64,000 bases of DNA. Source: Verrucomicrobiota bacterium (GTDB taxonomy: Bacteria; Verrucomicrobiota; Verrucomicrobiia; Opitutales; Opitutaceae). Shown here piece after piece: positions 17,174-25,532 of this stretch (positions are counted from its first letter, which is position 1; each line of letters starts with the position of its first letter). The position numbers were made by a program, and so were the translations under genes. The stretch covers positions 1-64,000 of the forward strand of contig JAEXPQ010000150.1 in NCBI GenBank assembly GCA_023446735.1, in the 5' to 3' direction. The notes below the pieces were generated by a model. It did not search any database. It was given only the letters and a program-made list of their open reading frames with translations, and was not told the DNA's origin.

Positions 17174-17202
17174 GGCGCCGCAAACCGCGGCGCCTTTTTT
17201 TT
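17174..17202 (+). terminator. Rho-independent terminator after the small ribosomal protein
   Basis: An 8-bp stem ggcgccgc / gcggcgcc, a 5-base loop and a run of eight T. Confidence 0.92.
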
Positions 17203-17697
17203 CCCTGCTGTCCGCCAAGCCCTGTGATGCAGGGGGGCGACCCGGGTGCTTCACGCTTCCGGTTGGGCCCAACTGCGATGTTGTGGCGAGATCCGCCAGG
17301 GCTGCGATCAGTCGCGCCGAGGCGAGAGCCTCGGCCGTTGTCGCGACGTGGGGAACCCGGATATGGCGAATGGAGACGCACCGCCGCCAGGAATGAGGCG
17401 AGGTGTGTCGGGCGCCGTCTGTCCCGGTTCCTCTCCGAGCCGCTGCGGGCTGCGTTTGGTGGCGGTTGTGGCGTGGGCTTGCTGAGCGGGGCGGGTTGGT
17501 GCTTCTTCCGGTTTGGATTCGAGGGTTGGCGACACGCTGAATTGTGCTGCTGAAAACGTTGTCAAAACCCGAGGGTGGCGGAACGATTTTGCTTTAGGCC
17601 TTGAGACAGCGGCCGATTTTTACGAAATAGGGTGAACGTACCAGCCATGCTTTCGCGCTGACCTTTGGCGGCCGAGTCGCGCACCCGTTTCCATCCC
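17203..17697. other. Leader region of the pil operon with a REPIN-like pair
   Basis: No gene seen in about 495 bp. Around 17283-17347 lie two inverted arms resembling the gtagcgaaa...gatc repeats near the pilins, though more diverged. The promoter of pilM must lie downstream of this. A weak candidate is ttgtca near 17558 with a poor -10 sequence 17 bases later; I do not call it. Confidence 0.55.
17283..17347. repeat. REPIN-like inverted pair, diverged copy
   Basis: The first arm (17283-17309) reads gtggcgagatccgccagggc and ends gcgatc, aligning with the arm at 22772-22798. The second arm (about 17319-17347) is an inverted, more diverged form. Confidence 0.5.
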
Positions 17698-18744
17698 ATG
17701 CTTTTCTCCGGAAAAACCAGCGGTCATTTTGTCGAGATCAATGAGTACTCGACGCTTGTGGCTCGGACGAGCGCGCTCGATGCACCTTTGGTGATCGAGA
17801 AGATCGAGGAGGTGCCCGGTCAAGGGCTCGCCAAGGTGGGCGAACTGGTCGACAAGGTGGCGGGGCCGCGCCGGGCGGGATCCTATCGGCACGTGGTGTG
17901 CGGGGTTTCGCCGGAGCAGCGTTTCATCCGGCGCGCTGCGCTCGATCCGAAACGCGCGAAGGACGCCTCCTACCTCGAGGAAGTGCTGACCACGCAGTTC
18001 CGCGCCGAGCCCGACAAGATGGTGCTCGCGATGTTGGCCGCGGGCGATGGCAGCCCGTTGGAACTCGGCGCCTCGGCCGCGAAGGACGTGCTGTTTTGCG
18101 GCGGTTATTCCGCGGATTTCTCCAATATCCAGCAGACCTTGCTCGCCGCCGGCATTTTCCCGGAGCGTCTTGAGCTGACCTCTGTTGCGATGCTCGGTTC
18201 GATGCTTGGCGTGCTGGCGATGAACGAGGTCAAGACGCCGACGCTGCTTTTGGAAATCGGCCGCGAGGCGACGAACTGCTACATTGTGAGCGCATCGGGA
18301 GTCGATTTGGCGCGTCCGATCCCGCACGGCATCAACTCGATGATTCCGGTCGCGCAGAAGGAGTTGGGCCTGCGCGACGAAGAGGCGGCCGCGAAGCTCC
18401 TGTTCTCCAATACATTCGATTTCACCGGGATGGCGCCGAATCTGGTGAAGCGACTCCTGAAGGAGTTGCAGTCGTCGATCGGCTTTTTCGAGGTCCAGAC
18501 CGGCCAGTCGATCGGACAACTTCATTGCGTGCTGCAGCCGGCCGGTTTGCCCTGGCTCAGTGCCGCTCTCGCCGGAGCGCTGGGAGTGACGCAGCTGCAG
18601 GTCGACTCCAAGGCGTGGTTCGAGAAACGGGGAATCAAGTTTGCCGCCGGGGTTTGTTCGGACGGCGTTCCCGTGACGTGGTTCGGTCTCCTCAGCCTGA
18701 TGGCGAACAATCAACCTTCGATCGCCCCGAATGAAACCAAGTAA
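17698..18744 (+). CDS. pilM: Type IV pilus assembly protein PilM
   Basis: 348 residues starting at ATG 17698. An actin-like ATPase fold is expected: LLLEIGREATNCYIV corresponds to the second phosphate-binding region and KELGLRDEEAAAKLLFS to the PilM-type helix. The C-terminal part (LKELQSSIGFFEVQTGQ) is family-typical. PilM sits in the cytoplasm and binds the PilN N-terminus. The stop overlaps the next gene by 14 bases, and pilN, pilO, a PilP-position gene and the secretin follow in standard order. The classic N-terminal GxDIGS is replaced by SGHFVEINE, so nucleotide binding may be altered. Confidence 0.85.
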   Translation: MLFSGKTSGHFVEINEYSTLVARTSALDAPLVIEKIEEVPGQGLAKVGELVDKVAGPRRAGSYRHVVCGVSPEQRFIRRAALDPKRAKDASYLEEVLTTQFRAEPDKMVLAMLAAGDGSPLELGASAAKDVLFCGGYSADFSNIQQTLLAAGIFPERLELTSVAMLGSMLGVLAMNEVKTPTLLLEIGREATNCYIVSASGVDLARPIPHGINSMIPVAQKELGLRDEEAAAKLLFSNTFDFTGMAPNLVKRLLKELQSSIGFFEVQTGQSIGQLHCVLQPAGLPWLSAALAGALGVTQLQVDSKAWFEKRGIKFAAGVCSDGVPVTWFGLLSLMANNQPSIAPNETK

Positions 18745-19330
18745 GCGGAACACGGGCCCGACCCTCTACTGGCATCCGAACTTCCGGATCGCCGAATCGC
18801 TCCCGGATACGAAGGTGATCCGGACCTCGTTTCTGGTTAATTTTGTCACCGCGCTCGCCGCGATCTTGGTCGGTTACTTTGTGGTGCAGCAGGAGCTCGC
18901 GATCTCCGAGGTGCGTGCGAAGTGCGCCGACTGGACCCGGGCCATCGACGAGGATCGCCCGCGCTACACCAAGGGCTCCCAGTTGCAGAAGGAGTTCGCC
19001 GAGGCCGAGAAGAAGATGCGGCAGATCGAGAGTTTTGTCGCGCCGCGGCTCGTGGCTTCAGGCTTCTTGCACCTGGTCGCGGAGACGCTGCCGCGCCTCA
19101 TCGTGCTCGATTCGGTGGAGCTGAATGCCGACGGGGTGCGTATTCGCGGAACAGTGGTTGGCTCCTCGGCTTCGATCGCACAGAGCTATGTGGACCAGCT
19201 GGCCGCCAATCCCAAGATCAAGGAGATTTTCGAGAGCGTGCGCCTGAGTTCCCAGGTTCGCGATGCGGCGGGTAATCGCTTCACGTTCGATATCGATCTG
19301 AAGCTGAAGACCGCCAAATCCGCGCCGTAA
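18731..19330 (+). CDS. pilN: Type IV pilus inner-membrane protein, PilN-like
   Basis: 199 residues. A short cytoplasmic N-terminus is followed by one membrane helix at about residues 34-52 (VNFVTALAAILVGYFVV), then a coiled-coil stretch (LQKEFAEAEKKMRQIESF) and a ferredoxin-like alpha/beta domain (LIVLDSVELNADGVRIRG). This is the PilN/GspL-C layout. Position after pilM and an overlap of 14 bp support the call more than sequence identity does. It would pair with the PilO-like product to form the alignment complex. Confidence 0.75.
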   Translation: MKPSKRNTGPTLYWHPNFRIAESLPDTKVIRTSFLVNFVTALAAILVGYFVVQQELAISEVRAKCADWTRAIDEDRPRYTKGSQLQKEFAEAEKKMRQIESFVAPRLVASGFLHLVAETLPRLIVLDSVELNADGVRIRGTVVGSSASIAQSYVDQLAANPKIKEIFESVRLSSQVRDAAGNRFTFDIDLKLKTAKSAP

Positions 19331-19352
19331 CTGCCGAATCCGAAGGCCAACT

Positions 19353-19925
19353 ATGAGTAAGGCACCATCCTCCGGGAACATCCTTCAGCGCTACCGTTTC
19401 GCTTCGGCGGCCGCGGGCCTCGCCGTGATTTTCGCGGGGGCGTATTTCTTCCGCGGCGGCGCGCTGACCTCCGCGCAAGCGGAGTGCGACACGCTGGAGG
19501 CCGAAGGCAAGAAGACCGAGCGCAACGTCCGTAATGCCAAGGATCTCGAAAAACACATCGCGGCAATGCAGCGCGGAGTGACCCAGCTCGAAAGCAAACT
19601 GGCGCGCGTCGACGATGTCTCAGGCAGCCAGGAGTACTTCTATGGTTTGGAGGGGGCGAGCGGCGTACGAGTGACCGTGCTGCGGCCGCTGGGGCTGCCG
19701 AAAGGGAACGCCGCCGCGACCTACCAGCCCGTCGGCTTCAATGTTGTGGTCGAGGGCGAGTACGGCCAGCTGATCGCCTTTCTGCGGTCACTCGAGAACG
19801 GTGCGCGGCTCTTTCGCTTGCAGGATTTCTCGGTGCAGCGCGCCGCGGGAGGCTCTTCGACCGATCCCGCGGCCAAGCCCCGCGATGTCCTCACCATCAA
19901 CCTCCAACTGCTCGCCGCAAAGTGA
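19353..19925 (+). CDS. pilO: Type IV pilus inner-membrane protein, PilO-like
   Basis: 190 residues with one membrane helix near residues 17-34, a coiled coil (LEAEGKKTERNVRNAKDLEK) and a C-terminal alpha/beta domain including YQPVGFNVVVEGEYGQLIAF, a PilO signature region. It follows pilN by 22 bp. The stop TGA shares one base with the ATG of the next gene. Confidence 0.78.
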   Translation: MSKAPSSGNILQRYRFASAAAGLAVIFAGAYFFRGGALTSAQAECDTLEAEGKKTERNVRNAKDLEKHIAAMQRGVTQLESKLARVDDVSGSQEYFYGLEGASGVRVTVLRPLGLPKGNAAATYQPVGFNVVVEGEYGQLIAFLRSLENGARLFRLQDFSVQRAAGGSSTDPAAKPRDVLTINLQLLAAK

Positions 19926-20380
19926 TGTCTCCGCGAACCCTCGTCCTGCCGTTGCTCGGGTTTTCCGGCGCGGTGCTCCTTGGCCAAGAAGTGTCGCTGC
20001 CCGCTTCGCGGGAAAAGGCCGTGGCGGATCTTGGTCGGTTGGTGACGCCGGCCGACGCGGCCGCCCTGCCGGAGCCCGCGCTCGATCCGTTTTCGCCCCC
20101 CGAGTCCCACCTGCGGGATGTCGCCCCGGTGGAGGGCAAGGGTCCGGCGCGAGACGACGCCGATCTACTCTCCGATCTGATCGACCACATCAAGCCCACG
20201 GGGAGCATGATGCTCAACGGGGAGCCCTACCTGCTCTTCACCGAGCGGCGGCAAAAAATCGGTGATAAAGTCCCGGTGTTGCTCGCCGGGGTTGAATACG
20301 TTGTCGAGATCGTCAGTATCGCCAACAACCGCTTCCGTATCCGCTACAACGACAGAGAGGCCGAGCGAACCATCAAATGA
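19925..20380 (+). CDS. Periplasmic pilus-operon protein in the PilP position
   Basis: 151 residues starting at ATG 19925 (GTG 19922 is the alternative). The N-terminus is a signal sequence (LVLPLLGFSGAVLLGQ). The mature part has a disordered Pro/Ala-rich stretch, then a small beta domain (MLNGEPYLLFTERRQKIGDK, VEIVSIANNRFRIRYND) that resembles the GspC/PilP homology-region fold linking the inner-membrane complex to the secretin. The sequence is too divergent to name firmly. The stop overlaps the secretin start by 4 bases. Confidence 0.65.
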   Translation: MSPRTLVLPLLGFSGAVLLGQEVSLPASREKAVADLGRLVTPADAAALPEPALDPFSPPESHLRDVAPVEGKGPARDDADLLSDLIDHIKPTGSMMLNGEPYLLFTERRQKIGDKVPVLLAGVEYVVEIVSIANNRFRIRYNDREAERTIK

Positions 20381-21864
20381 ATTTCCGTATGAAACGACAC
20401 AAACTGCTTGTCTTAGCCACCGCGTCCGTTTTCGCGCTTCCCCTCATGGCGCAGAGTGACGCGCCCGCTCCTGCCGCGGCCACCCCCGCCCCCGCAGCGC
20501 TCAACGAGAAGAAGGATCTGATCTCGGTCGATTTTCCCAATGAGGAAATCCGAACCATCCTTCGCAACGTCGCCGACATGTTCGAGCTCAACCTGGTGGT
20601 GCCGGACGCCCTGCAGGGCCGCACCTCGATCAAGCTGCGCAACGTCACGTGGCGGCAGATCTTCCGCGAAGTGCTCAATCCGGTCGGTTACACGGTGATC
20701 GAGGACGAGAACATCATCCGAGTCGTCAGCCAGGATCAGCTGGCCCAGGAGCCCACCACGACCGAAGTCTTCATCCTGAATTACGCCGAAGCCGGAAAGA
20801 TTCTTCCAACGGTCTCTGGCATGGTCGACACGGCGGAGCCCGTGAAGGGGCGGATCCAACTCGATCAGCGCAACAACGCGCTGGTGATCACCGAGCGTCC
20901 CTCGCGCTTGGAGAAGATCAAGCCGATCATCGACAAGCTCGATGTCGCCACCGCGCAGGTCATGATCGAGTCGAAGTTCATCGAGGTGACCAACATCGAT
21001 GGACACGACGTGGGGATGAACTGGTCGTCGCTGAAGAGTTTCTCCGTCAAGCAAGGTGAGTTCAAGTCAGTGGCTGGGCACTACGGTAAGCCCGAGGTTG
21101 ATGAAACGACCGGTATCGCTACGGTGAAGGTCGAGGAAGATGCGTTTTCGCCCGATTGGGCCAATTCGTTGAACTCGTTGTTCAACGCGCCCCACATTGT
21201 TACCAGTACGTTTTCGATGTCTGACTTCGGCGTAATCATGTCGCTTTACGAGTCGGCGAACAATGTTCGCCTCGTCTCCAATCCGACGGTGGTTACCCTC
21301 AACAATGTCGAAGCCTCGATCAACATCGGCAAGGAGTACCCGATTCCAAACTATAGTTACAATGCGGAGCAGGGCAGCTTCGAAGTTAGCGGTTTTGCGT
21401 ACAAGGCGATCGGCATCAATCTCAAGGTTACGCCGCAGGTTAACAATGCTGGGTTCATCAAATTGAACGTCCTTCCAGAGGTAAGCAGCGAGGATGGTCG
21501 GGTGAACTTCGGCGGTGCTTCCGGCGCGCAGATTCCGATCATTGCAACGCGCAAGACGGTCACGCAGGTCTCTCTCAAGAACGGCCATACCTTGGGCATC
21601 GGTGGTTTGATCGAGAACAGGAACGAGAAAAAGAAGAGCAAGGTGCCCTTTATCGGCGAGGTGCCGGTGTTGGGCTCGTTGTTCAAATCGGACTCCAAGC
21701 TACTTGAGACGAGGAATCTCGTGATCTTCATCACCGCCAAGACGCTCGACAACGGCGAGGCGAAGGTTGACGAGGTTTTCAGTAGTGAGCTCATCAAGGG
21801 TGCCGAACTGGAGAAGAAAGATCTGCCGGGCGCCCGGGAATCGAATCCCGCACTCACGAACTGA
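20377..21864 (+). CDS. pilQ: Type IV pilus secretin (PilQ/GspD family)
   Basis: 495 residues with a signal peptide ending near LPLMAQ. N-domains follow (ISVDFPNEEIRTILRNVADM, the STN-like fold, and VFILNYAEAGKILPTVSGM, the N1-like repeat). The C-terminal secretin domain carries VRLVSNPTVVTLNNVEA, KTVTQVSLKNGHTLGIGGLI and VPFIGEVPVLGSLFKS, the canonical VPxLGxIPxLGxLF. It forms the outer-membrane pore for the pilus. At 495 residues it is shorter than proteobacterial PilQ because the AMIN domains are missing. It is the last gene of the operon, followed by a terminator. PilB, PilC and PilT are not in the window. Confidence 0.9.
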   Translation: MNFRMKRHKLLVLATASVFALPLMAQSDAPAPAAATPAPAALNEKKDLISVDFPNEEIRTILRNVADMFELNLVVPDALQGRTSIKLRNVTWRQIFREVLNPVGYTVIEDENIIRVVSQDQLAQEPTTTEVFILNYAEAGKILPTVSGMVDTAEPVKGRIQLDQRNNALVITERPSRLEKIKPIIDKLDVATAQVMIESKFIEVTNIDGHDVGMNWSSLKSFSVKQGEFKSVAGHYGKPEVDETTGIATVKVEEDAFSPDWANSLNSLFNAPHIVTSTFSMSDFGVIMSLYESANNVRLVSNPTVVTLNNVEASINIGKEYPIPNYSYNAEQGSFEVSGFAYKAIGINLKVTPQVNNAGFIKLNVLPEVSSEDGRVNFGGASGAQIPIIATRKTVTQVSLKNGHTLGIGGLIENRNEKKKSKVPFIGEVPVLGSLFKSDSKLLETRNLVIFITAKTLDNGEAKVDEVFSSELIKGAELEKKDLPGARESNPALTN

Positions 21865-21888
21865 TCCGCTAGTTTGCTCGGCTCTCCG

Positions 21889-21916
21889 CCCCGGCGCCCA
21901 ACCGCCGGGGCTTTTT
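21889..21916 (+). terminator. Rho-independent terminator after the secretin
   Basis: An 8-bp stem ccccggcg / cgccgggg with a 6-base loop, then cttttt. It ends the pil operon. Confidence 0.85.
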
Positions 21917-21920
21917 GTTT

Positions 21921-22335
21921 GGACCTGCGCGTAGCGAAGACCGCCAAGGATTTCGGCCCGCCACGGCAGATCGAAACGTGTTTGAGTCCAACGCAACGGT
22001 GTCCCGTGGTCAGCGGAACGGAAACCGTTCCGCTTCACTTTCATCCACACGTGGGGCGGCCAAGGAGGGGCTTGGTGCGTGGCAGGTCGGTTACTTCATC
22101 CGCCGCGAACGCGTTTGATCCACCATGGCTGATCGAAACTCTGGCGAGTTTCGCTACCGCGCCTGCTCCGCCCTGCCGAAGGGGTTGAATCATTCGGGTC
22201 GGTCGTGCTCTCCCGTTGTCCTGAGCGATCAGCTGGTTTTCACGGAGAACGGCGCTCCAAAAAGTTGCGCTTGGGCCGATGCAAGAGCAAAATCCGGCCG
22301 TTCTTTGGTAGTTCAACCTCCTCTCATCGATTATT
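21921..22335. other. Intergenic region before the first pilin, with inverted repeats
   Basis: No gene seen. It holds a + oriented repeat arm (21931-21958), an inverted arm (22131-22157) and the palindrome cggaacggaaaccgttccg near 22015-22033. The promoter of the first pilin should lie in the last 150 bases but is not recognisable. Confidence 0.55.
22131..22157. repeat. REP arm upstream of pilin 1 (inverted copy)
   Basis: gatcgaaactctggcgagtt followed by tcgctac. The reverse complement matches 22772-22798 with one mismatch in 27, so near-identical inverted copies flank the pilin gene. Confidence 0.8.
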
Positions 22336-22728
22336 ATGAATCATTCAGTGCGATACCGGGAGGGTTTTACGCTCGTGGAAATCATGATCGTGGTCGTCAT
22401 CATCGGTCTCTTGGCCGCCTTGGCGATCCCGGCGTTTCAGTACATGCGTATCCGAACCCTCAACAACACGATGGACAACGATCTCCGGCTCCTGGGGCAC
22501 GCCGCCCAGCAGTACCTTTTGGAGCATTCGGTTACGGCAGTTCCGTTCGTCTACGATCTGAACTCCGGAGGGGTCTCCGGGCCGTTGGCCGAGTACGTGC
22601 CGCAGATCGGCCGCGGCTACGTCTTCTCGCTCTCGGGCGATTGGACCGAAACGGCGGCCTTCACGGTGGCCTACCCGCCGTTCGGCATCACCAACAGCTA
22701 CACCGGCATCGGCCGCAGGCAGAATTAG
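22336..22728 (+). CDS. Type IV pilin / pseudopilin (130 residues)
   Basis: A type III prepilin leader MNHSVRYREG is followed directly by FTLVEIMIVVVIIGLLAALA, with the peptidase cut after Gly and Glu at +5. The mature globular part ends in SYTGIGRRQN and carries no Cys pair. Its hydrophobic helix differs from the second pilin by one residue over the first 18 or so positions, while the globular regions differ, so this may be a minor pilin or an alternative subunit. It stands alone between inverted repeat copies. Confidence 0.88.
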   Translation: MNHSVRYREGFTLVEIMIVVVIIGLLAALAIPAFQYMRIRTLNNTMDNDLRLLGHAAQQYLLEHSVTAVPFVYDLNSGGVSGPLAEYVPQIGRGYVFSLSGDWTETAAFTVAYPPFGITNSYTGIGRRQN

Positions 22729-23085
22729 CCGGCAAATCTCACGCTCTCGATGAAGGCAAAAGCAGGGGGCTGTAGCGAAATTCGCCAGAGTTTCGATCTG
22801 CCATCGCTGGATCGAAAGCCTAGGCGGCTTTCGCTACCTGCGCCGGGGCAACGGTCCCATATCTCCGCGCTCCCGTTATGCCCTCGTCGCTCGACCCTCG
22901 TCGGGTCCAGCGCGGCTCAGGCCTCAAGACTTCTGGATCCCGGCCGATACCTCAGTTCTCGCCAGCTCGCCTGGCTTTTACGTTTTTGTGATACGGGGCC
23001 GCTTGACCGAGGTTCACCCCTCGATTGACTTTCCTCGTTCGCAACAGTCAGAGTCATCAACCCCAACCAACACCTAGGATATCAT
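22729..23085. other. Intergenic region between the two pilins with a REPIN-like pair
   Basis: No gene seen. Positions 22772-22798 and 22810-22837 form an inverted pair separated by 11 bases. The last 60 bases before the second pilin are AT-richer and include ttgactttcc and the likely ribosome-binding cctaggatatc just before ATG 23086. Confidence 0.6.
22772..22837. repeat. REPIN-like inverted repeat pair between pilins
   Basis: Arm 1 (22772-22798) is gtagcgaaattcgccagagt followed by ttcgatc. Arm 2 (22810-22837) is gatcgaaagcctaggcggct followed by ttcgctac, an imperfect reverse complement of arm 1. The spacer is 11 bases. Confidence 0.8.
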
Positions 23086-23484
23086 ATGAATATTCGTTCC
23101 AAGAAGGGCTTTACCCTCGTTGAAATCATGATCGTTGTCGTGATCATCGGTTTGCTCGCCGCCATGGCGATTCCGGCCTTCATGAAGGTTCGTCGTTCCT
23201 CGACCAAGAGCACGATGGCCAACGACATCAAGCAGCTCGCCGGCGCCGCCAATCAGTACTTCATGGAGTTCGGCGTCTCGCAAGTCGTGCACTCCCTGAT
23301 TGTCAATACCGAAAACAATACCAACGCGGGTTACCTCAAGGAGCTCTCGAAGGGTGTGATTTCGGACAATTCTACTTACGACATGGGCTCCACCGCGACC
23401 ATCAGACTCCGCCATCCGAATTTCGGAACGCTCGTGGGCTACGTGGACACCGGTAAGACTGTCTCTGAGACGGTTTACCAGTAA
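23086..23484 (+). CDS. Type IV pilin, probable major subunit (132 residues)
   Basis: Leader MNIRSKKG, then FTLVEIMIVVVIIGLLAAMA with Glu at +5, and the helix continues AIPAFMKVRRSSTKSTMAND. The globular part is short, Asn/Thr-rich and lacks a disulfide pair. A visible ribosome-binding stretch (aggatatc) and a strong terminator directly after the stop suggest high expression as a single-gene unit, which fits a major pilin. Confidence 0.9.
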   Translation: MNIRSKKGFTLVEIMIVVVIIGLLAAMAIPAFMKVRRSSTKSTMANDIKQLAGAANQYFMEFGVSQVVHSLIVNTENNTNAGYLKELSKGVISDNSTYDMGSTATIRLRHPNFGTLVGYVDTGKTVSETVYQ

Positions 23485-23507
23485 CCGGAAAGGACTCTTG
23501 TTGAGCT

Positions 23508-23535
23508 CGCCGCACTTCGGTGCGGCGTTTTTTTT
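23508..23535 (+). terminator. Rho-independent terminator after the second pilin
   Basis: A perfect 8-bp stem cgccgcac / gtgcggcg with a ttcg tetraloop and eight T. The next ATG (23536) is the base directly after the T run. Confidence 0.93.
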
Positions 23536-25479
23536 ATGTTCCGTCGTTCCTTGCCTTCATGGTTCGCACTTCCAATCCCTGAACGTGTCGCGCTCGTGGC
23601 GAGCGCAGCTTTGCTGCCGCCGGTAATCGTATTCTTCTCTTGGTTTGCGGACCAAGCGGCGCTGGTGACGGTACTTCGTACCCTCGGGCTTCCGTTGCTC
23701 CTGTTCGTGCTGGGAACCGTGACCGTGACCGTGGGGGGCTCCCTGGTGGATCAGCATCGGCGCTTGGGTTGGAGCGGCTGGGGCAGTTCACTGCATCGGC
23801 ATCGGATGCTCCTTCTGGTGTTCGCGGGCCTGACGGTCTTGGTTATCAACCTGTTCCCGCCGGGCAGTCGGATCCAATATGATGAGACGTCGATTCTCCT
23901 TACCTCGAAGGCGATCCACGAGGAACGGGAGACGATTACCCCTTCAGGTTCGAGGGCGGTCGGCCACGTACTAAAGTTGCATGGAGCCTTCATCGACAAA
24001 CGGCCGTTTCTCTTCGCGACGGTTGTTTCGTTTCTCCATGACCTTCGCGGCTACTCCCCACGCAATCCGTTCTATGTTAATATGCTGTTGGCGGCCGCCA
24101 CCTTGGCGCTGGTTGGCCTATGGGCTCGGCGCTTGGGTGGATCCGATCGGGGGGCCGCGCTAGCCATGTTCGCGTTGGCGAGTGTGCCGCTCTTTTGCGA
24201 GTACGCGACCGGCGGTGGGATCGACATCGCCAACCTTTTCGCCTTAGCCTTCATGGGCGTTGCAGCGACAGCCCACCTGGATCACCCGAGCGTGCGTAGT
24301 GCCCGAGTCTTGGTCGGGGCGGCGCTTGTCCTCGCTTATGCCCGCTACGAGTCGCTGATGTTCGCGCTCCTGCCGTTGGCGGTCGTGGCGCTCGTCTACC
24401 GGCGGCATCGGCGTCTGTTCTTCGACTGGACCATCCCGGCGATGCTTGCCTCGCTCTTCCCGCTAGCCTGCATCCATTTTTCCACGCTCCTGGCACCGGC
24501 GGAGAACTTCCAGTTCTCCGACAAGGGGGTCACCTCTGCGTTCTCGCTTTCGTTCATCGGTCGGAATCTGGAGCACGCGGCAGGGTTTTTTCTCAACACG
24601 GAGCACCAATTAACGAACTCGCTCCCCGTCTTCCTCCTTGGCGCCGGCGCTTGGTTGCTTGCCGCGGTGTCGTGGCCGCGTCGTAGGAAGACAGATATGG
24701 ACCCCGATGCCTCTCTCGTGTTCTGGTGTTTCTCGGGGCTCGTGCTGCTGGGCTTCGGGCTGTTGATGTGCTACAGTTGGGGCGAGTTGGATCAACCGGT
24801 GGGCAGCCGGCTGTGCTTGCCGCTGTATTTGCTCCTTTCGCTGTCGTTGCCGGTTGCCTTGCGCGAAGTCCCCAACGTGCGTTGGCTGCCGTCCATGGTC
24901 GCCGGCGTCTTGCTGTGGGGCGTCTATTGGCAAGCCATGCCGGTGGCGACCAAGGAGATGAATACGCGGAACTACGCGGCCGTCATGAAGCTACGCGCCT
25001 TCGACGCGTTTCTCGAGGCACAACCGGACAGACGCATCGTCGTCCTCAATTCTTTGACGAACTTTTGGGCTACGCGCGACGTATTTGCGATTGCTCCGGC
25101 CGACATCGACAGCAATCCGGACTTTCTCAAGAACCTGCTGGCATCGGGTTTTTATCGAGCGGTCTATCTGATTCAGGAGTCCGAGCGTCCGGGGGCACAA
25201 GGCACAGCCCCCTTCGCGTTGGTGCAGCGTGACGCCTACCGTTGCACGCTCGAGCTGGATGCCATCGAAACGCATAACCTTTGCGACCTCAGCAAGATCG
25301 CGATCTACCAGGTGCGCAGCGTTGGATCGGCGAGCAACGATGGGCGGTCGTTGCCCGCGAGCAAAGTACCGGCTCCGTACTCTACCGCATCTGTTCCATC
25401 GCCAGTGTCGGGACCGCGGAGGACCGTTGCTGGCGAAGTCGTCGATGCACGGATATCGGTTGCTGTCCCAGCACCGTGA
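23536..25479 (+). CDS. Multi-pass membrane protein, GT-C-type glycosyltransferase-like
   Basis: 647 residues with about 11-12 predicted membrane helices in the N-terminal two-thirds and a soluble C-terminal part. The first large loop has IQYDETSILLTSKAI, in which the Asp-Glu pair matches the catalytic acidic motif of GT-C enzymes (PMT/ArnT/GT39 type), which use polyprenyl-phosphate sugars on the outer membrane face. The C-terminal tail is Ser/Pro-rich. The chosen ATG touches the T run of the pilin terminator, so the true start may be internal. Its position after the pilins could mean pilin glycosylation, but the gene after it is a similar enzyme at the edge of the polysaccharide locus. Confidence 0.7.
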   Translation: MFRRSLPSWFALPIPERVALVASAALLPPVIVFFSWFADQAALVTVLRTLGLPLLLFVLGTVTVTVGGSLVDQHRRLGWSGWGSSLHRHRMLLLVFAGLTVLVINLFPPGSRIQYDETSILLTSKAIHEERETITPSGSRAVGHVLKLHGAFIDKRPFLFATVVSFLHDLRGYSPRNPFYVNMLLAAATLALVGLWARRLGGSDRGAALAMFALASVPLFCEYATGGGIDIANLFALAFMGVAATAHLDHPSVRSARVLVGAALVLAYARYESLMFALLPLAVVALVYRRHRRLFFDWTIPAMLASLFPLACIHFSTLLAPAENFQFSDKGVTSAFSLSFIGRNLEHAAGFFLNTEHQLTNSLPVFLLGAGAWLLAAVSWPRRRKTDMDPDASLVFWCFSGLVLLGFGLLMCYSWGELDQPVGSRLCLPLYLLLSLSLPVALREVPNVRWLPSMVAGVLLWGVYWQAMPVATKEMNTRNYAAVMKLRAFDAFLEAQPDRRIVVLNSLTNFWATRDVFAIAPADIDSNPDFLKNLLASGFYRAVYLIQESERPGAQGTAPFALVQRDAYRCTLELDAIETHNLCDLSKIAIYQVRSVGSASNDGRSLPASKVPAPYSTASVPSPVSGPRRTVAGEVVDARISVAVPAP

Positions 25480-25532
25480 GGTGCTTAGTCTGCTGTGATC
25501 TCAAGATAGAATCTCGAAGCAGTCTCTTGCCG

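Noticed and set aside
22950..23085. Sigma-54 promoter before the second pilin
   Set aside because: tggcttttacgttttt has a TGGC but no GC element at the required spacing.
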